Source: Myxococcales bacterium
Lineage (GTDB): Bacteria; Myxococcota; UBA727; JABDBI01
Reading direction: 5' to 3'
Assembly (NCBI GenBank): GCA_023898405.1
Contig: CP060221.1
Location: 1,441,501 to 1,505,500 of the forward strand
DNA: 64,000 bases
Under the pieces are notes generated by a model that worked only from the letters and a program-made list of their open reading frames with translations, made no database searches and had not been told where the DNA came from. Both the position numbers and the translations under genes were made by a program. Numbering within the stretch: position 1 is the first letter of the stretch; each line of letters begins with the position of its first letter. Positions 8,820 through 17,163 of the stretch are shown here, piece after piece.

Positions 8820-11459
8820 ATGTTTTTATCACTCATATTATTTCGCAGGACTAAGCTTGTTAATTTAATTTTTTTGCTAAGTATACTACACGGCACATTT
8901 GCTTTTTCAGAAGCTGTAATTGAAGTTATCAAACGTGGTCAACCTCAACTTCCTATTGCAGGAGAAGTTTTCAGTTATTCCTTTACCCTTAGAAATATCG
9001 GAGATGAAATAGCGGAAAATTTGCTGTTTTCAGATACGCTTCCTGCTGGTTTTCATTATCAACAGAGTGAAACTCCATGTAGTGTAACCTCAACAAATCC
9101 TGATGTGGTTGAATGCAGAGCTGCTGGAAATGCATTTACTGCTCCTCAATATCAGTTGGCCGTAGGGGAAATAGTTACATTTGAGCTCTTGGTTTCGATA
9201 GAGCCGCAAATAATCGGCGTAGTAAGCAATCAAGCCACGGTGACTTTGGATAATGCAACGTATTCAGTAAATAGTTTTCCTGATGACATCACGGTTCAAT
9301 CTGTCAGTGATTTAAAAGTTCAAAAATTCGCATCGAAAATTCGTGCCAAAGCGGGGCAGCAATTTGATTATCTTATGGTTGTGGAAAATAACGGTCCATC
9401 TACGGCATTTCATCCGGTAATACGGGACACATTGTTCATGCAGACAGTATCTAATGCCCAGTGGGTGAGGGCTAATGGATGTAGTTTATCTGTTCGAGAC
9501 TGCGGAGGATTAACACAAGAGTTTCAATGTAACTTTGCTCTCGCAACGGGAGTTTTTGATCTTGCCACTATAGGTGCAACAACACTTCATCCGACCGGTT
9601 ATTACGATTGCGATGGAGATTTACCAGGGGATCCTGGCTATGAACCTACGGTTAATGGCAGAATTGTGATGACTATAAATTTGCAGGCATACGAAGATGG
9701 CGCGTTAAATAATATTGTAGAAGTTTTTGCAGGCGATAATATTTCTACAGATCCTAATCCAGAGAATAATATAGCAACTACAGTAACTCCTTTTGATGCT
9801 TCATCGGATTTGCAAGTTACTAAAATAATTTCTTCAGACCCAGGTCAGCCTTGGATTGCTGGAGCATCGCAGGTGATCTATCAGGTAACGGTAACAAATT
9901 TGGGCATCAGCCGAGCCGAAAATGTAGTGCTAAAAGATTTTTTACCAAAAGGTGTAAGTATCGTTGATATTTCTGTTTTGAATGGTGACACAGGAAGCTG
10001 CTTGTCTGGAACTCCTGGTAATCCAGAGGATCCCATTTTATGTAAACTAGGTACGCTGACTCCAACAGGTCATCCAGAAGAAGGCGAGGGCGATACTGCA
10101 ACTAAAACGGTAGAAATTACTATCAATGTTGATTCTGATTTTCCGATTGATGCAAAGACATGTGGATCAATTCTTAATAACAGTGCCTGGGCTTCCAGCG
10201 ATTCTATGGATTTGGATAATAGCAACAATGCTGCATTTATTTCTGCTTTGGTAGAAGGCTCAACTGCGGATTTAAAGGTCACTAAGTTTCAAACCTCATC
10301 TCAAGAAAAAGCAGGAGATGCACTGACTTATAAAATCTTGGTACAAAATTTGGGCCCCTGTACCGCACGTATGGTGACACTGAGCGATACCGGAATTGCC
10401 GATGGAAATTTTACTATCGAAAGTCTTAACAGCGATCGAGCGATGAGTTGCAGTCCAATGGCTCCACTTAATACGGAAATCCAAGATTTTTATTTTGCAT
10501 GCACGCTCGATCAACCTTTAGAACCCGTACCTCAAGCTCCTGGCGGTGGAGCGTGGACCCTCACCATGGAAATAAATGCTGATGATGGAATTACGCTGAC
10601 CAATGATGCAACACTAACGCACATGGGAATTGATCCTGATCTAAAAAATAATGAAGTGCTCATTTCTGGTGATGTGGGAGCTTTAGCAGATCTTGCGGTT
10701 ATTAAGCAAGCGGAAGGTGAAACAGATAATATACCTGGTTATGATACCAACTGGTTGGCAACGCAGCCTCTGCCTCACGATGTAAAGGCGGGTTTAAATC
10801 TCAGGTATACGCTTACGGTAACTAACAATGGACCATCGGCGGCAGTAAATGTTTTGTTGGTTGATAGATTGCCAGATCTACTTTCTTTTGTAAGTGCTCC
10901 TCAAAGCACACCAGCAGGCGTTAACTGTGCAATCGCAGAGATTGAAAACAAAGTGACGTGCGGTATTGGCACACTTCTTTCTGAAGAAAGTGTAGCAATT
11001 ACTTTTATTATGAAAGTCAGCGAAGATGCACAGAACTTATCGATCCTAAGGAATGAAGCGGTGGTTTCTTCCGATACCATGGATCTCAACAACGAAAATA
11101 ATTATTCGACTTCTCTGTCTCGTCTGATTGGAGGGCGCACTAACAATCACAATCGTGGCAACCAAGCAAATGCTCATGCATATGTTGATCTTCCGCCACC
11201 TCTTGTGCCCATAGTGCCAGCTCCAGCAGTTGTGGCAGCTGCTGAAAAAGCTCCATCTTCTGAAGCGGCTCGCGGTGCTCTTGACTTAAAGCAAAATGGT
11301 TTAGCTGAGTCAGCCGAGAAAGGGCTAGATAGCAAATCGGCATTGCAGGCCTCTGGATGTTCTACAACCAAGGGAAATGCATTAAATCTATGGATGGTGC
11401 TTTTGTTGATGGGATTAGCTAAATATCTAAATCTACGATGCAAAAAATTATTTCTTTGA
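8820..11459 (+). CDS. Surface protein with five DUF11-type repeats and C-terminal sorting tail
   Basis: An 879-residue exported protein. A signal peptide ends near FAFSEA (about residue 31). Five DUF11-like beta-sandwich repeats follow, beginning near residues 31, 165, 333, 495 and 640. Each opens with a pattern like SDLKVTK and continues with YTLTVTNNGPSAA and a DRLP segment. The last 100 residues are a Pro/Ala-rich linker followed by GCSTTKG, one hydrophobic helix (LWMVLLLMGLA) and a basic end (RCKKLFL). That Cys-helix-basic layout resembles MYXO-CTERM-type sorting signals. The ribosome site is GGGGGG. Probably cell-surface anchored; its binding partner is unknown. Confidence 0.85.
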   Translation: MFLSLILFRRTKLVNLIFLLSILHGTFAFSEAVIEVIKRGQPQLPIAGEVFSYSFTLRNIGDEIAENLLFSDTLPAGFHYQQSETPCSVTSTNPDVVECRAAGNAFTAPQYQLAVGEIVTFELLVSIEPQIIGVVSNQATVTLDNATYSVNSFPDDITVQSVSDLKVQKFASKIRAKAGQQFDYLMVVENNGPSTAFHPVIRDTLFMQTVSNAQWVRANGCSLSVRDCGGLTQEFQCNFALATGVFDLATIGATTLHPTGYYDCDGDLPGDPGYEPTVNGRIVMTINLQAYEDGALNNIVEVFAGDNISTDPNPENNIATTVTPFDASSDLQVTKIISSDPGQPWIAGASQVIYQVTVTNLGISRAENVVLKDFLPKGVSIVDISVLNGDTGSCLSGTPGNPEDPILCKLGTLTPTGHPEEGEGDTATKTVEITINVDSDFPIDAKTCGSILNNSAWASSDSMDLDNSNNAAFISALVEGSTADLKVTKFQTSSQEKAGDALTYKILVQNLGPCTARMVTLSDTGIADGNFTIESLNSDRAMSCSPMAPLNTEIQDFYFACTLDQPLEPVPQAPGGGAWTLTMEINADDGITLTNDATLTHMGIDPDLKNNEVLISGDVGALADLAVIKQAEGETDNIPGYDTNWLATQPLPHDVKAGLNLRYTLTVTNNGPSAAVNVLLVDRLPDLLSFVSAPQSTPAGVNCAIAEIENKVTCGIGTLLSEESVAITFIMKVSEDAQNLSILRNEAVVSSDTMDLNNENNYSTSLSRLIGGRTNNHNRGNQANAHAYVDLPPPLVPIVPAPAVVAAAEKAPSSEAARGALDLKQNGLAESAEKGLDSKSALQASGCSTTKGNALNLWMVLLLMGLAKYLNLRCKKLFL

Positions 11460-11486
11460 TGCTTTAGCATAATATCTATAAATAAA

Positions 11487-11515
11487 AGGCCAGCAAAGAA
11501 TGCTGGTCTTGTTTA
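11487..11515 (+). terminator. Rho-independent terminator of the DUF11 gene
   Basis: Bases 11487-11494 pair with 11502-11509 (eight pairs, one G-U) across a seven-base loop, followed by TTGTTTATTTTA. It lies between two convergent genes and could also slow transcription arriving on the other strand. Confidence 0.65.
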
Positions 11516-11530
11516 TTTTATAGTTATTAA

Positions 11531-12106
11531 TTAAGTGTCAAGAATTGGATTTTCTTTCAAAAAAGATTTTCTGTAGATATCTACGCTCCAGCAGTGTTTA
11601 TAAGTCTTTTTAGATGGCAGAAAACAACATGTTTTAGACAACTCTTTTTGTTCTCCCAAAGCTTCTTTTTCTTCTGAGCTCAGAGGTATTTTTTGAATTT
11701 TTAGCGTGTGAAATTTGGGAATCTTTACTGCTTCGCTCGTATAGTTTGGGTTGTCGGGTTTTATGGTTACGAATTTTTTTGCATCTTCTTTTATCTTGAT
11801 CGATGTAGAGGAACTGCAGTTTTTATAAACAAATATATAGGTGGCTTCCTCATCTTGTTCTTGTACTAAATTGCCCTGGTCATTTTGGTATGAAACGAGT
11901 GGAGGATAAAATCTAAATACAAAGCCTGGCTCGTAGCTAGTTTCTCTAAATTTTTTTTGTTTGATGTTTTCAATGAATTCATAGCCTTCATTGATTAAAT
12001 CCTGATCTAATAAATTAAGTTTGCTATGAGATGAACTTGAATTATCCGCGTTAAGAATACAGACGCACATAAAGTTTAAGAGAAAAAGTATGGCGAATTT
12101 GAGCAT
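11531..12106 (-). CDS. Exported protein of unknown function
   Basis: A 191-residue protein with a signal peptide (MLKFAILFLLNFMCVCILNA) and a start supported by GAGGAC upstream. The mature part is beta-rich, with several Cys including an adjacent pair (KTCCFLP) and a later HCWSVDIY segment, consistent with disulfides in the periplasm or on the surface. No family is recognised. It converges on the DUF11 gene. Its own upstream region (12107 onward) is shared with no divergent gene. Confidence 0.6.
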   Translation of the reverse strand: MLKFAILFLLNFMCVCILNADNSSSSHSKLNLLDQDLINEGYEFIENIKQKKFRETSYEPGFVFRFYPPLVSYQNDQGNLVQEQDEEATYIFVYKNCSSSTSIKIKEDAKKFVTIKPDNPNYTSEAVKIPKFHTLKIQKIPLSSEEKEALGEQKELSKTCCFLPSKKTYKHCWSVDIYRKSFLKENPILDT

Positions 12107-12566
12107 AATGTCCTCACTAAGGTATTTTTAGATTGACAAAAAGAAGGATTTTTCATTGATCCTTAAGAATCTATAGCGGTTCGTTTAACCATCTCTTATC
12201 TGTTTTTATTTAATATTTGTTGTTTAAATAAATTATTGGGCTGTATAGCCTTGACTTGGATGAATATTTTTTTGACTACTAAGAGCAGCCGCTTGCTTCT
12301 ACTAATTTTTTATATTCATTTAACAATTGCAAATATTTTGCTAACACGGCTTAACAACGCCATCTTGATTTTAAAAATATAGCCTCTAAGCGAGGCAATA
12401 AAATCTTAAAATAATCTTAGAAAAAATCTAAGCCGAAATTCCAAGTGCCAATCCCTCAGGAAAATTATGCTTGGTCTGATGTTGATAAAAATTAAAAACA
12501 TCATGCTGAGTTTATAATCTTCAACATGATGTTGTAAACGCTTTATTGATTTAGAAAAAGTACTGT
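12107..12566. other. 460-base gene-free region with several small hairpins
   Basis: No supported coding frame. It holds the promoter side of the exported-protein gene and the terminator of the ankyrin gene. A second hairpin, GCCTC TAAGC GAGGC near 12383-12397, reads as a terminator on the minus strand (TATATTTTT follows). A third is CTTAGA-TCTAAG near 12415-12431. I see no promoter pair strong enough to claim a small RNA. Confidence 0.5.
12491..12533 (-). terminator. Terminator of the ankyrin gene
   Basis: Bases 12497-12509 and 12521-12533 pair over 13 positions on the minus-strand RNA (one G-U), with an 11-base loop, followed on that strand by TTTTTAAT. It lies 34 bases past the ankyrin gene stop. 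Confidence 0.65.
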
Positions 12567-13142
12567 TTAGTAAGGAGTCGCTCCATTGGCAAGGAGCAGA
12601 GCTACAATAGCATAAAAATTGTTGGCGGTAGCGAGGTGAAGAGGTGTGTTTCCTTCATTATCAGCAGCGTTGATATTCGCACCGAAATTTATGAAGAGTT
12701 CCACTTGATCAAAAGAGCCATTCTCTGCAGCATAGTGAACCGGAGAGCGGCCATCAACATTTCTTGCGTTTATGTTTGAACCAGCATAGAGCAACATACT
12801 GCTGATATAGAAATTATTTATTTTTGCAGACATGTGAAGAGCGATATTCCCATCGTTATCGATGATTGAGGCATTAGCTCCATACATGAGCAACAGTTCA
12901 ACTACAGCGATATGTCCATGAACGCTTGCAAAATGAAGCGGCGTTTGTCCATCAAGATTAATAGCATTGATGTCAGCACCATTATTTAGAAGCAATTCGA
13001 CCATTGGAAGATTGCCATTTGCTGCAGCCAAATGGAGTACAGTGTTTCCATCAAACAAGGAGTTTGTCTCTAAATTTTCGTGATAGGAATACGCAAAAAG
13101 GTGGAAGAAGATTACTGCCAATAAAATATGAATGGCTCTCAT
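12567..13142 (-). CDS. Exported ankyrin-repeat protein
   Basis: A 191-residue protein with a signal peptide (about residues 1-19, MRAIHILLAVIFFHLFAYS) followed by about five ankyrin repeats. Consecutive units carry GNTVLHLAAANGN, GQTPLHFASVHGH, GNIALHMSAKINN, GRSPVHYAAENGS and GNTPLHLATANNF. Ankyrin repeats bind other proteins; the signal peptide places this one outside the cytoplasm. The start has AAGGGT upstream. It is one of two exported ankyrin proteins in the window (the other at 24290). Confidence 0.88.
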   Translation of the reverse strand: MRAIHILLAVIFFHLFAYSYHENLETNSLFDGNTVLHLAAANGNLPMVELLLNNGADINAINLDGQTPLHFASVHGHIAVVELLLMYGANASIIDNDGNIALHMSAKINNFYISSMLLYAGSNINARNVDGRSPVHYAAENGSFDQVELFINFGANINAADNEGNTPLHLATANNFYAIVALLLANGATPY

Positions 13143-13242
13143 GATGATACCCTTGTTGGTGATTTTATCATGTGAAGTGTAGTTTTATTTTTATATAATT
13201 ATCAAATTTTAATATTCTTATTTTTCTAGTTTTGCTATGTTT

Positions 13243-13395
13243 TTAAGATTTATCTGAACCAATTCGCAATCTAATATCTTTTAACTTTGTTGTATAAAGC
13301 TTGAGGTTAAAAGACTCGCTCATTTTTCTAAAAAGCGGAATGCCAGCACCAAGGGCGATAGGTATGAGATTGATGGTAATTTCCATCAACATCTC
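13243..13395 (-). pseudogene. C-terminal remnant of a dihydrofolate-reductase-like (RibD C-terminal family) protein
   Basis: About 50 residues (MEITINLIPIALGAGIPLFR, then NLKLYTTKLKDI) resemble the last strands of RibD-C/DHFR-like proteins of the YyaP/YwjB type, where an IVPVLLGEGIPLF motif precedes the final strand. The upstream nine tenths of the gene is absent: the frame runs directly into the 3' end of tRNA-Arg 33 bases away. It is therefore a gene fragment left by a deletion or recombination at the tRNA, and is not expected to make an active enzyme. Confidence 0.55.
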
Positions 13396-13427
13396 ATGAA
13401 AAATTATGTAGCAAGAAAAACGATTGG

Positions 13428-13501
13428 CGCGCCCGGAAGGATTCGAACCCACGACCCCCGGAACCGAAGTCCGGTGCTCTATCCAACTGAGCTACGGACG
13501 C
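13428..13501 (-). tRNA. tRNA-Arg (anticodon TCG)
   Basis: Acceptor GCGTCCG pairs with CGGGCGC (one G-U). D-arm TAGCTCAGTTGGATAGAGC, anticodon loop CTTCGGT within a CCGGA/TCCGG stem, and T-loop GGTTCGAATCC are all present. CCA is not encoded. It reads CGA codons. Confidence 0.95.
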
Positions 13502-13531
13502 ATAGTGATAAAAGATCAAGTGATAAAAAAA

Positions 13532-13609
13532 TGGGGTGAGTGAAGGGATTTGAACCCTCGACCCCCAGGGCCACAACCTGGTGCTCTAACCAGCTGAGCT
13601 ACACCCACC
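13532..13609 (-). tRNA. tRNA-His (anticodon GTG)
   Basis: Acceptor GTGGGTG pairs with CACTCAC, with the extra 5' G (minus-1 position) typical of tRNA-His at 13609. The anticodon loop is TTGTGGC in a CCAGG/CCTGG stem. CCA appears encoded at 13532-13534. It lies 30 bases upstream of tRNA-Arg on the same strand, so the two are probably one transcript. Confidence 0.95.
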
Positions 13610-13691
13610 ATTGACTGGGCATAAAAATGTCTTATGTCAAAAGCGTCAATAGGGATACCTAAAACATTTGTAAGATTGGAATAGAATAATT

Positions 13692-14543
13692 ATGAACGAA
13701 AGAGCTCCAAATGAGCGCCACTGGGCCGGTTTTGCTGTGAGTCAACAAACAAGTTTACGACGTAAAAGACTTATGCGCACCATGCTCAACACGGTTGTTG
13801 ATTACCAATTGATCGAAGAAAATGATCACATCATGGTTGCTATTTCAGGTGGCAAGGACAGTTATACTCTGCTTGACCTGCTGCTTTCAGCTCAGGCCCG
13901 AGCACCTTTTTCCTTTAAAGTTACTGCGGTGCATGTTGATCAAGTGCAGCCAGGTTATGATGGAAAACCGCTGGAAAATTGGCTTATGGAACATAACATC
14001 GATCACGAGATCATCAGAGAAGATACCTACAGCGTTGTTAAAGAAAAAACTAAACCGGGGGGGACGTATTGCTCGCTGTGCTCCCGTATGCGCAGGGGAG
14101 TGCTTTATAAAGTGGCCAGCCGAATCAAAGCTAACAAAATAGCTTTGGGCCATCACCGTGATGATGCGATTGAAACATTGCTGCTGAATTTGATCTATGC
14201 GGGAAAACTTCAAGCGATGCCTCCCAAATACCGCACCGATGATGGACAATTCTTTGTCATTCGTCCGCTGATCGAAGTAGCTGAAAGAGACATTATCTCT
14301 TATGCCAAACAAAAAGAATTCCCCATTTTACCTTGCAACCTGTGTGGATCACAAGAAGGTCTTAAGCGTAAGCGCATGAAAGAATTGCTTGATAGTTTAG
14401 AGCAAGAGAAGTCCGATGTTCGTTCGGTCATGTTGCATGCCATAAAAAATGTAAAAGCAAGCCACTTGCTTGATCCTCGTTATTTGGATGGAGAGAAAAT
14501 ATTTGATGAACGAGCATCAAAACGACTAAAGGTAATTGGATAG
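13692..14543 (+). CDS. ttcA: tRNA 2-thiocytidine biosynthesis protein TtcA
   Basis: A 283-residue PP-loop ATP pyrophosphatase that thiolates cytidine 32 in certain tRNAs. The PP-loop is ISGGKDSYTLLDLL (about residue 54). The iron-sulfur ligands CSLC (about 119) and PCNLCGSQEG (about 215) have the spacing seen in TtcA, and LGHHRDDAIETLLLN is the family motif between them. Length is close to the usual 280-310. It is transcribed away from the tRNA-His/tRNA-Arg pair; tRNA-Arg species are among known TtcA substrates, but no co-regulation is visible. Confidence 0.92.
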   Translation: MNERAPNERHWAGFAVSQQTSLRRKRLMRTMLNTVVDYQLIEENDHIMVAISGGKDSYTLLDLLLSAQARAPFSFKVTAVHVDQVQPGYDGKPLENWLMEHNIDHEIIREDTYSVVKEKTKPGGTYCSLCSRMRRGVLYKVASRIKANKIALGHHRDDAIETLLLNLIYAGKLQAMPPKYRTDDGQFFVIRPLIEVAERDIISYAKQKEFPILPCNLCGSQEGLKRKRMKELLDSLEQEKSDVRSVMLHAIKNVKASHLLDPRYLDGEKIFDERASKRLKVIG

Positions 14544-14577
14544 AAGCGCGTAAAAAAAAATGAGCTAGCGGTGGGGG

Positions 14578-14598
14578 GCACTAATACTAGTGCGCTTT
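14578..14598 (+). terminator. Weak terminator after ttcA
   Basis: GCACTA pairs with TAGTGC across a four-base loop, followed by GCTTTTG. The short stem and short T run make this a weak call. The rest of the 296-base gap to 14839 holds no supported coding frame. Confidence 0.35.
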
Positions 14599-14757
14599 TG
14601 ATTGCGGATAGTATTGCAAGAGACAAGAAATAGTAATTATCAGTATGTCGTAATATTATTTTTAATTCGATTGATAATGAGTAATAAAGGGGTGAAATGG
14701 TGCGCGCTGGGATTTTTTAGTAAGTCTGATTTTTTTCTTGTTTTATTTTATAAAAAA

Positions 14758-14785
14758 CGTTGAAGAGTAAAAACACTCTTCAACG
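14758..14785 (-). terminator. Terminator of the small lipoprotein gene
   Basis: Eleven perfect pairs (CGTTGAAGAGT with ACTCTTCAACG) around a six-base loop. On the minus strand the stem is followed by TTTTTTATAAAA, so it ends transcription of the gene at 14840-15037. Confidence 0.75.
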
Positions 14786-14839
14786 CCCGACAGCAAAATA
14801 AAGCCTAAAAATAAAAGTAGTTAAGCCCCCCTAAAACTT

Positions 14840-15037
14840 TTATTTGTGCAAGCCTATTTTTTTGTCTTTTTCATCAGTATCGCACGCTCTTATTTGGCGT
14901 TTAGAGTGTTTGTCTTGCTCTAAACAAGAACAGCTTTCACCCACTACCATCTCGCTCCTACTCATCATGGTATTATTCTCTTTTTTTGGACTATCGGATG
15001 TTTGGCACGCCGCTGTTAGAAATGAGATTGCTAACAT
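14840..15037 (-). CDS. Small predicted lipoprotein
   Basis: A 65-residue protein from the ATG at 15037, with a lipobox FLTAAC at residues 6-11, so Cys11 would be lipidated. The frame remains open upstream (IIKRFF before the Met), which would give a more normal basic n-region, but only non-standard start codons (ATT, ATC) are available there. The mature part is short, polar and Lys/Asp/Ser rich with two more Cys (SCSC). No ribosome site is evident. A strong terminator 55 bases downstream supports a real transcript. Confidence 0.5.
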   Translation of the reverse strand: MLAISFLTAACQTSDSPKKENNTMMSRSEMVVGESCSCLEQDKHSKRQIRACDTDEKDKKIGLHK

Positions 15038-15191
15038 AAAAAAACGTTTGATAATCTGATAAAAAAAATGTTTGCATTTTTCACACTATCACCCTTTATA
15101 GCTATCTATTATTATCCTTTTATTATTGGCTAAATAAATAATTTTTTATGGTGAATTATTGGTTGAAAAATATCCTTAACCGTAAATTAGC

Positions 15192-15674
15192 TTAGAGATT
15201 TATTTGGCAGCTCAAAGGAAGATCGCTGATGTGGGCTTCGATATTTTGTTCGGGAAATGCATCAATTCCTTTACTGTAGCTCAACTCCCTTATGCTTATG
15301 GCATTCATGCGTTTGCTCAAAGTAAGTTCGAAGCGTGTGTAATGAAGAATTCTTGTGATTATATCGCTGTGTGCAGAGATGGTGATGCTCTGTTCGCCGC
15401 GCAATCGATTATTAAAGCTGCTTTTCATGGTGACGTGAGAAGAAGAGCCATAACCATAAGGCGTGCCAATATTCAGGTTGATTACTTCACCATTCGCAGC
15501 ATGATACATAAAAGTAGCCGCGTTATTGATAAGGTCCAGACCAATTTCTACTCTTGCCTTAGAGGCTTCGGTGGGATCGCTACAGTAAATAGTTGTGCTA
15601 AAATTGTGTGATGCCTGTGCGCTGTGCAAACAAAAGATGAGCGATAACACACTTGCCGAAAGTATTTTAGACAT
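15192..15674 (-). CDS. Exported protein of unknown function
   Basis: A 160-residue protein with a signal peptide (MSKILSASVLSLIFCLHSAQA) and a start backed by AGGAG ten bases upstream. The mature chain is beta-rich and has two Cys, one near the start (IYCSD) and one near the end (LSCQ), that could form a disulfide. No family is recognised. The antisense frame over the same stretch also stays open for 135 codons, but without a ribosome site or sensible composition. Confidence 0.65.
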   Translation of the reverse strand: MSKILSASVLSLIFCLHSAQASHNFSTTIYCSDPTEASKARVEIGLDLINNAATFMYHAANGEVINLNIGTPYGYGSSSHVTMKSSFNNRLRGEQSITISAHSDIITRILHYTRFELTLSKRMNAISIRELSYSKGIDAFPEQNIEAHISDLPLSCQINL

Positions 15675-15910
15675 AAAATCTCCTATGAACCGTTGATGAG
15701 TGATATCAATCAGCTAGGATGTTTGGATTTATGTCTATGGATTTTAATTAAGTTTTATTTTTACTGTTTTAATCGGAGGGATTATTAGTTTTCAATAGGT
15801 AATATTAAACCGGTTTTTAACAAAAGCTAAAACAGTTGATGGTTGGCACTTAGTAACTTTTTGATTATGAATATTTTTGTGAGAGATTTTTTGGGTGGAG
15901 AATAGTTTGT

Positions 15911-16726
15911 ATGACATTGCTGCAGGCACTACTTTTAGGAATTGTTCAAGGATTGACTGAATATGTTCCCGTATCTTCCAGTGCGCATCTTGTCTTGGTG
16001 CCTAATATTTTAGGGTGGCAGTTTTGTGAAAAAGAGTCTTTCATCTTTGATGTCCTTGTACAGCTCGGTACTTTATTTGGAGTAATGATATTTTTTGCTC
16101 CCGTCATTCGTCGAGTAGTTGTGGGGGTTATTGCTGGTCTTGTAGCTAAAGATCCGTGGTCAAATTCTGATTCGCGCATGGGGTGGTTGGTAGTGATCGC
16201 AACCATGCCTGCTGCATTGATCGGTATTTTGTTCAAAGATAGTATTTCAGGCTATTTTTCTTCGCCATTAGCAGCATGTTATTGTTTGATATTTACAGGC
16301 TTTGCTATGATGCTTGCCGAAAAATTCGCCAAAAAGTTTGAACGCAACATGAATCAGATAGATGCGCTCTCTATTGGTTTTGCTCAAACACTTGCTTTAT
16401 TACCAGGGGTGAGCCGCTCAGGTTCGACCATCGCTGCTGGGATAGCGCGAGGATTTTCCCGTACTGACGCTGCCCGTTTTTCATTTTTAATGTCGATACC
16501 GGTAATGTTGGGGGCTTCTTTAGTTGCGTCTATAGAGCTTTTTAAAGATGCCGAACTTGTTGCTCGTATGGCAATGCCCTTATTGGTGGGTTTTATATCG
16601 GCGGCGATCAGTGGTTATATCGTTATAAAGTGGTTTATGAAATTTCTTGGCACCCATCGCCTGATATGGTTTTCATTTTATTGTATAAGCATTGGTCTTT
16701 TGGGTATTAAGTTTTTTGGAGCATAG
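15911..16726 (+). CDS. uppP: Undecaprenyl-diphosphatase UppP (BacA)
   Basis: A 271-residue polytopic membrane enzyme that dephosphorylates undecaprenyl diphosphate so the lipid carrier can be reused in peptidoglycan and polysaccharide synthesis. The N-terminal GIVQGLTEYVPVSSSAHLVL motif and the PGVSRSGSTIAAG motif (about residue 172) carry the catalytic Glu, Ser, His and Arg residues of the BacA family. Length is the family norm. GGTGGAG precedes the ATG by about ten bases. It appears monocistronic or paired with the doubtful small frame after it. Confidence 0.94.
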   Translation: MTLLQALLLGIVQGLTEYVPVSSSAHLVLVPNILGWQFCEKESFIFDVLVQLGTLFGVMIFFAPVIRRVVVGVIAGLVAKDPWSNSDSRMGWLVVIATMPAALIGILFKDSISGYFSSPLAACYCLIFTGFAMMLAEKFAKKFERNMNQIDALSIGFAQTLALLPGVSRSGSTIAAGIARGFSRTDAARFSFLMSIPVMLGASLVASIELFKDAELVARMAMPLLVGFISAAISGYIVIKWFMKFLGTHRLIWFSFYCISIGLLGIKFFGA

Positions 16727-16735
16727 AGAAATTTT

Positions 16736-17005
16736 ATGACAATAAAAAAAGGCAAATGTCCTCTAAACTTTTTATGGAATGGGCAAGGTATTGGTCTTTA
16801 TCTGATGAGAACGAGCATAGCGCTAGCATTTATGGCAATATTTTTTTCAATGGTTTTAGGGCATTTTTATTTTTCAGAGAAAAAACTTGTTTTTATAGTA
16901 CTCGCGGGCTCGTGGGGAGTTGGCAAAATACTGAGTGTGATAAAAAAATGCTGGTGCCCAGAAGAGGACTCGAACCTCCACGAAGAAAACCTCACTAAGA
17001 CCTGA
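16736..17005 (+). CDS. Doubtful small membrane protein after uppP
   Basis: An 89-codon frame starting nine bases after the uppP stop, with two hydrophobic stretches (IALAFMAIFFSMVLGHFYF and LVFIVLAGSWGVGKIL) and a basic N-terminus. Those features look like a small membrane protein. Against it, the ribosome site is poor and the last 17 codons run antisense through the tRNA-Leu gene, so at least the C-terminus is probably not a selected protein sequence. It may be a chance frame or the remains of a longer gene. Confidence 0.3.
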   Translation: MTIKKGKCPLNFLWNGQGIGLYLMRTSIALAFMAIFFSMVLGHFYFSEKKLVFIVLAGSWGVGKILSVIKKCWCPEEDSNLHEENLTKT

Positions 17006-17038
17006 ACCTAGCGCGTCTACCAATTCCGCCATCTGGGC
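16952..17038 (-). tRNA. tRNA-Leu (anticodon CAG)
   Basis: Class II tRNA with a long variable arm. Acceptor GCCCAGA pairs with TCTGGGC, the D-arm contains GGCGGAATTGGTAGACGC, the anticodon loop is TTCAGGT in a CTAGG/CTTAG stem, and the T-loop is GGTTCGAGTCC. Discriminator A and an encoded CCA are at 16952-16955. It reads CUG codons. Confidence 0.96.
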
Positions 17039-17163
17039 TATTAATCTCTTTAGTATCTAATCAACTGTATGAGCTTGGTCAAGCCCTGTAGAAGCCAACT
17101 TGACGGTAGTGTACTTAGGATGCATTGTTCATTTCGAAAAAGGCATCTTGGAGTTTAAAAATT

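Noticed and set aside
13243..13576. Open frames through tRNA-Arg and tRNA-His
   Set aside because: The parts over the tRNA genes are shadows; only the segment 13243-13395 outside the tRNA resembles a protein family.
15204..15611. A 135-codon plus-strand frame opposite the exported protein at 15192-15674
   Set aside because: No ribosome site and no signal or motif; the minus-strand frame has AGGAG and a signal peptide.
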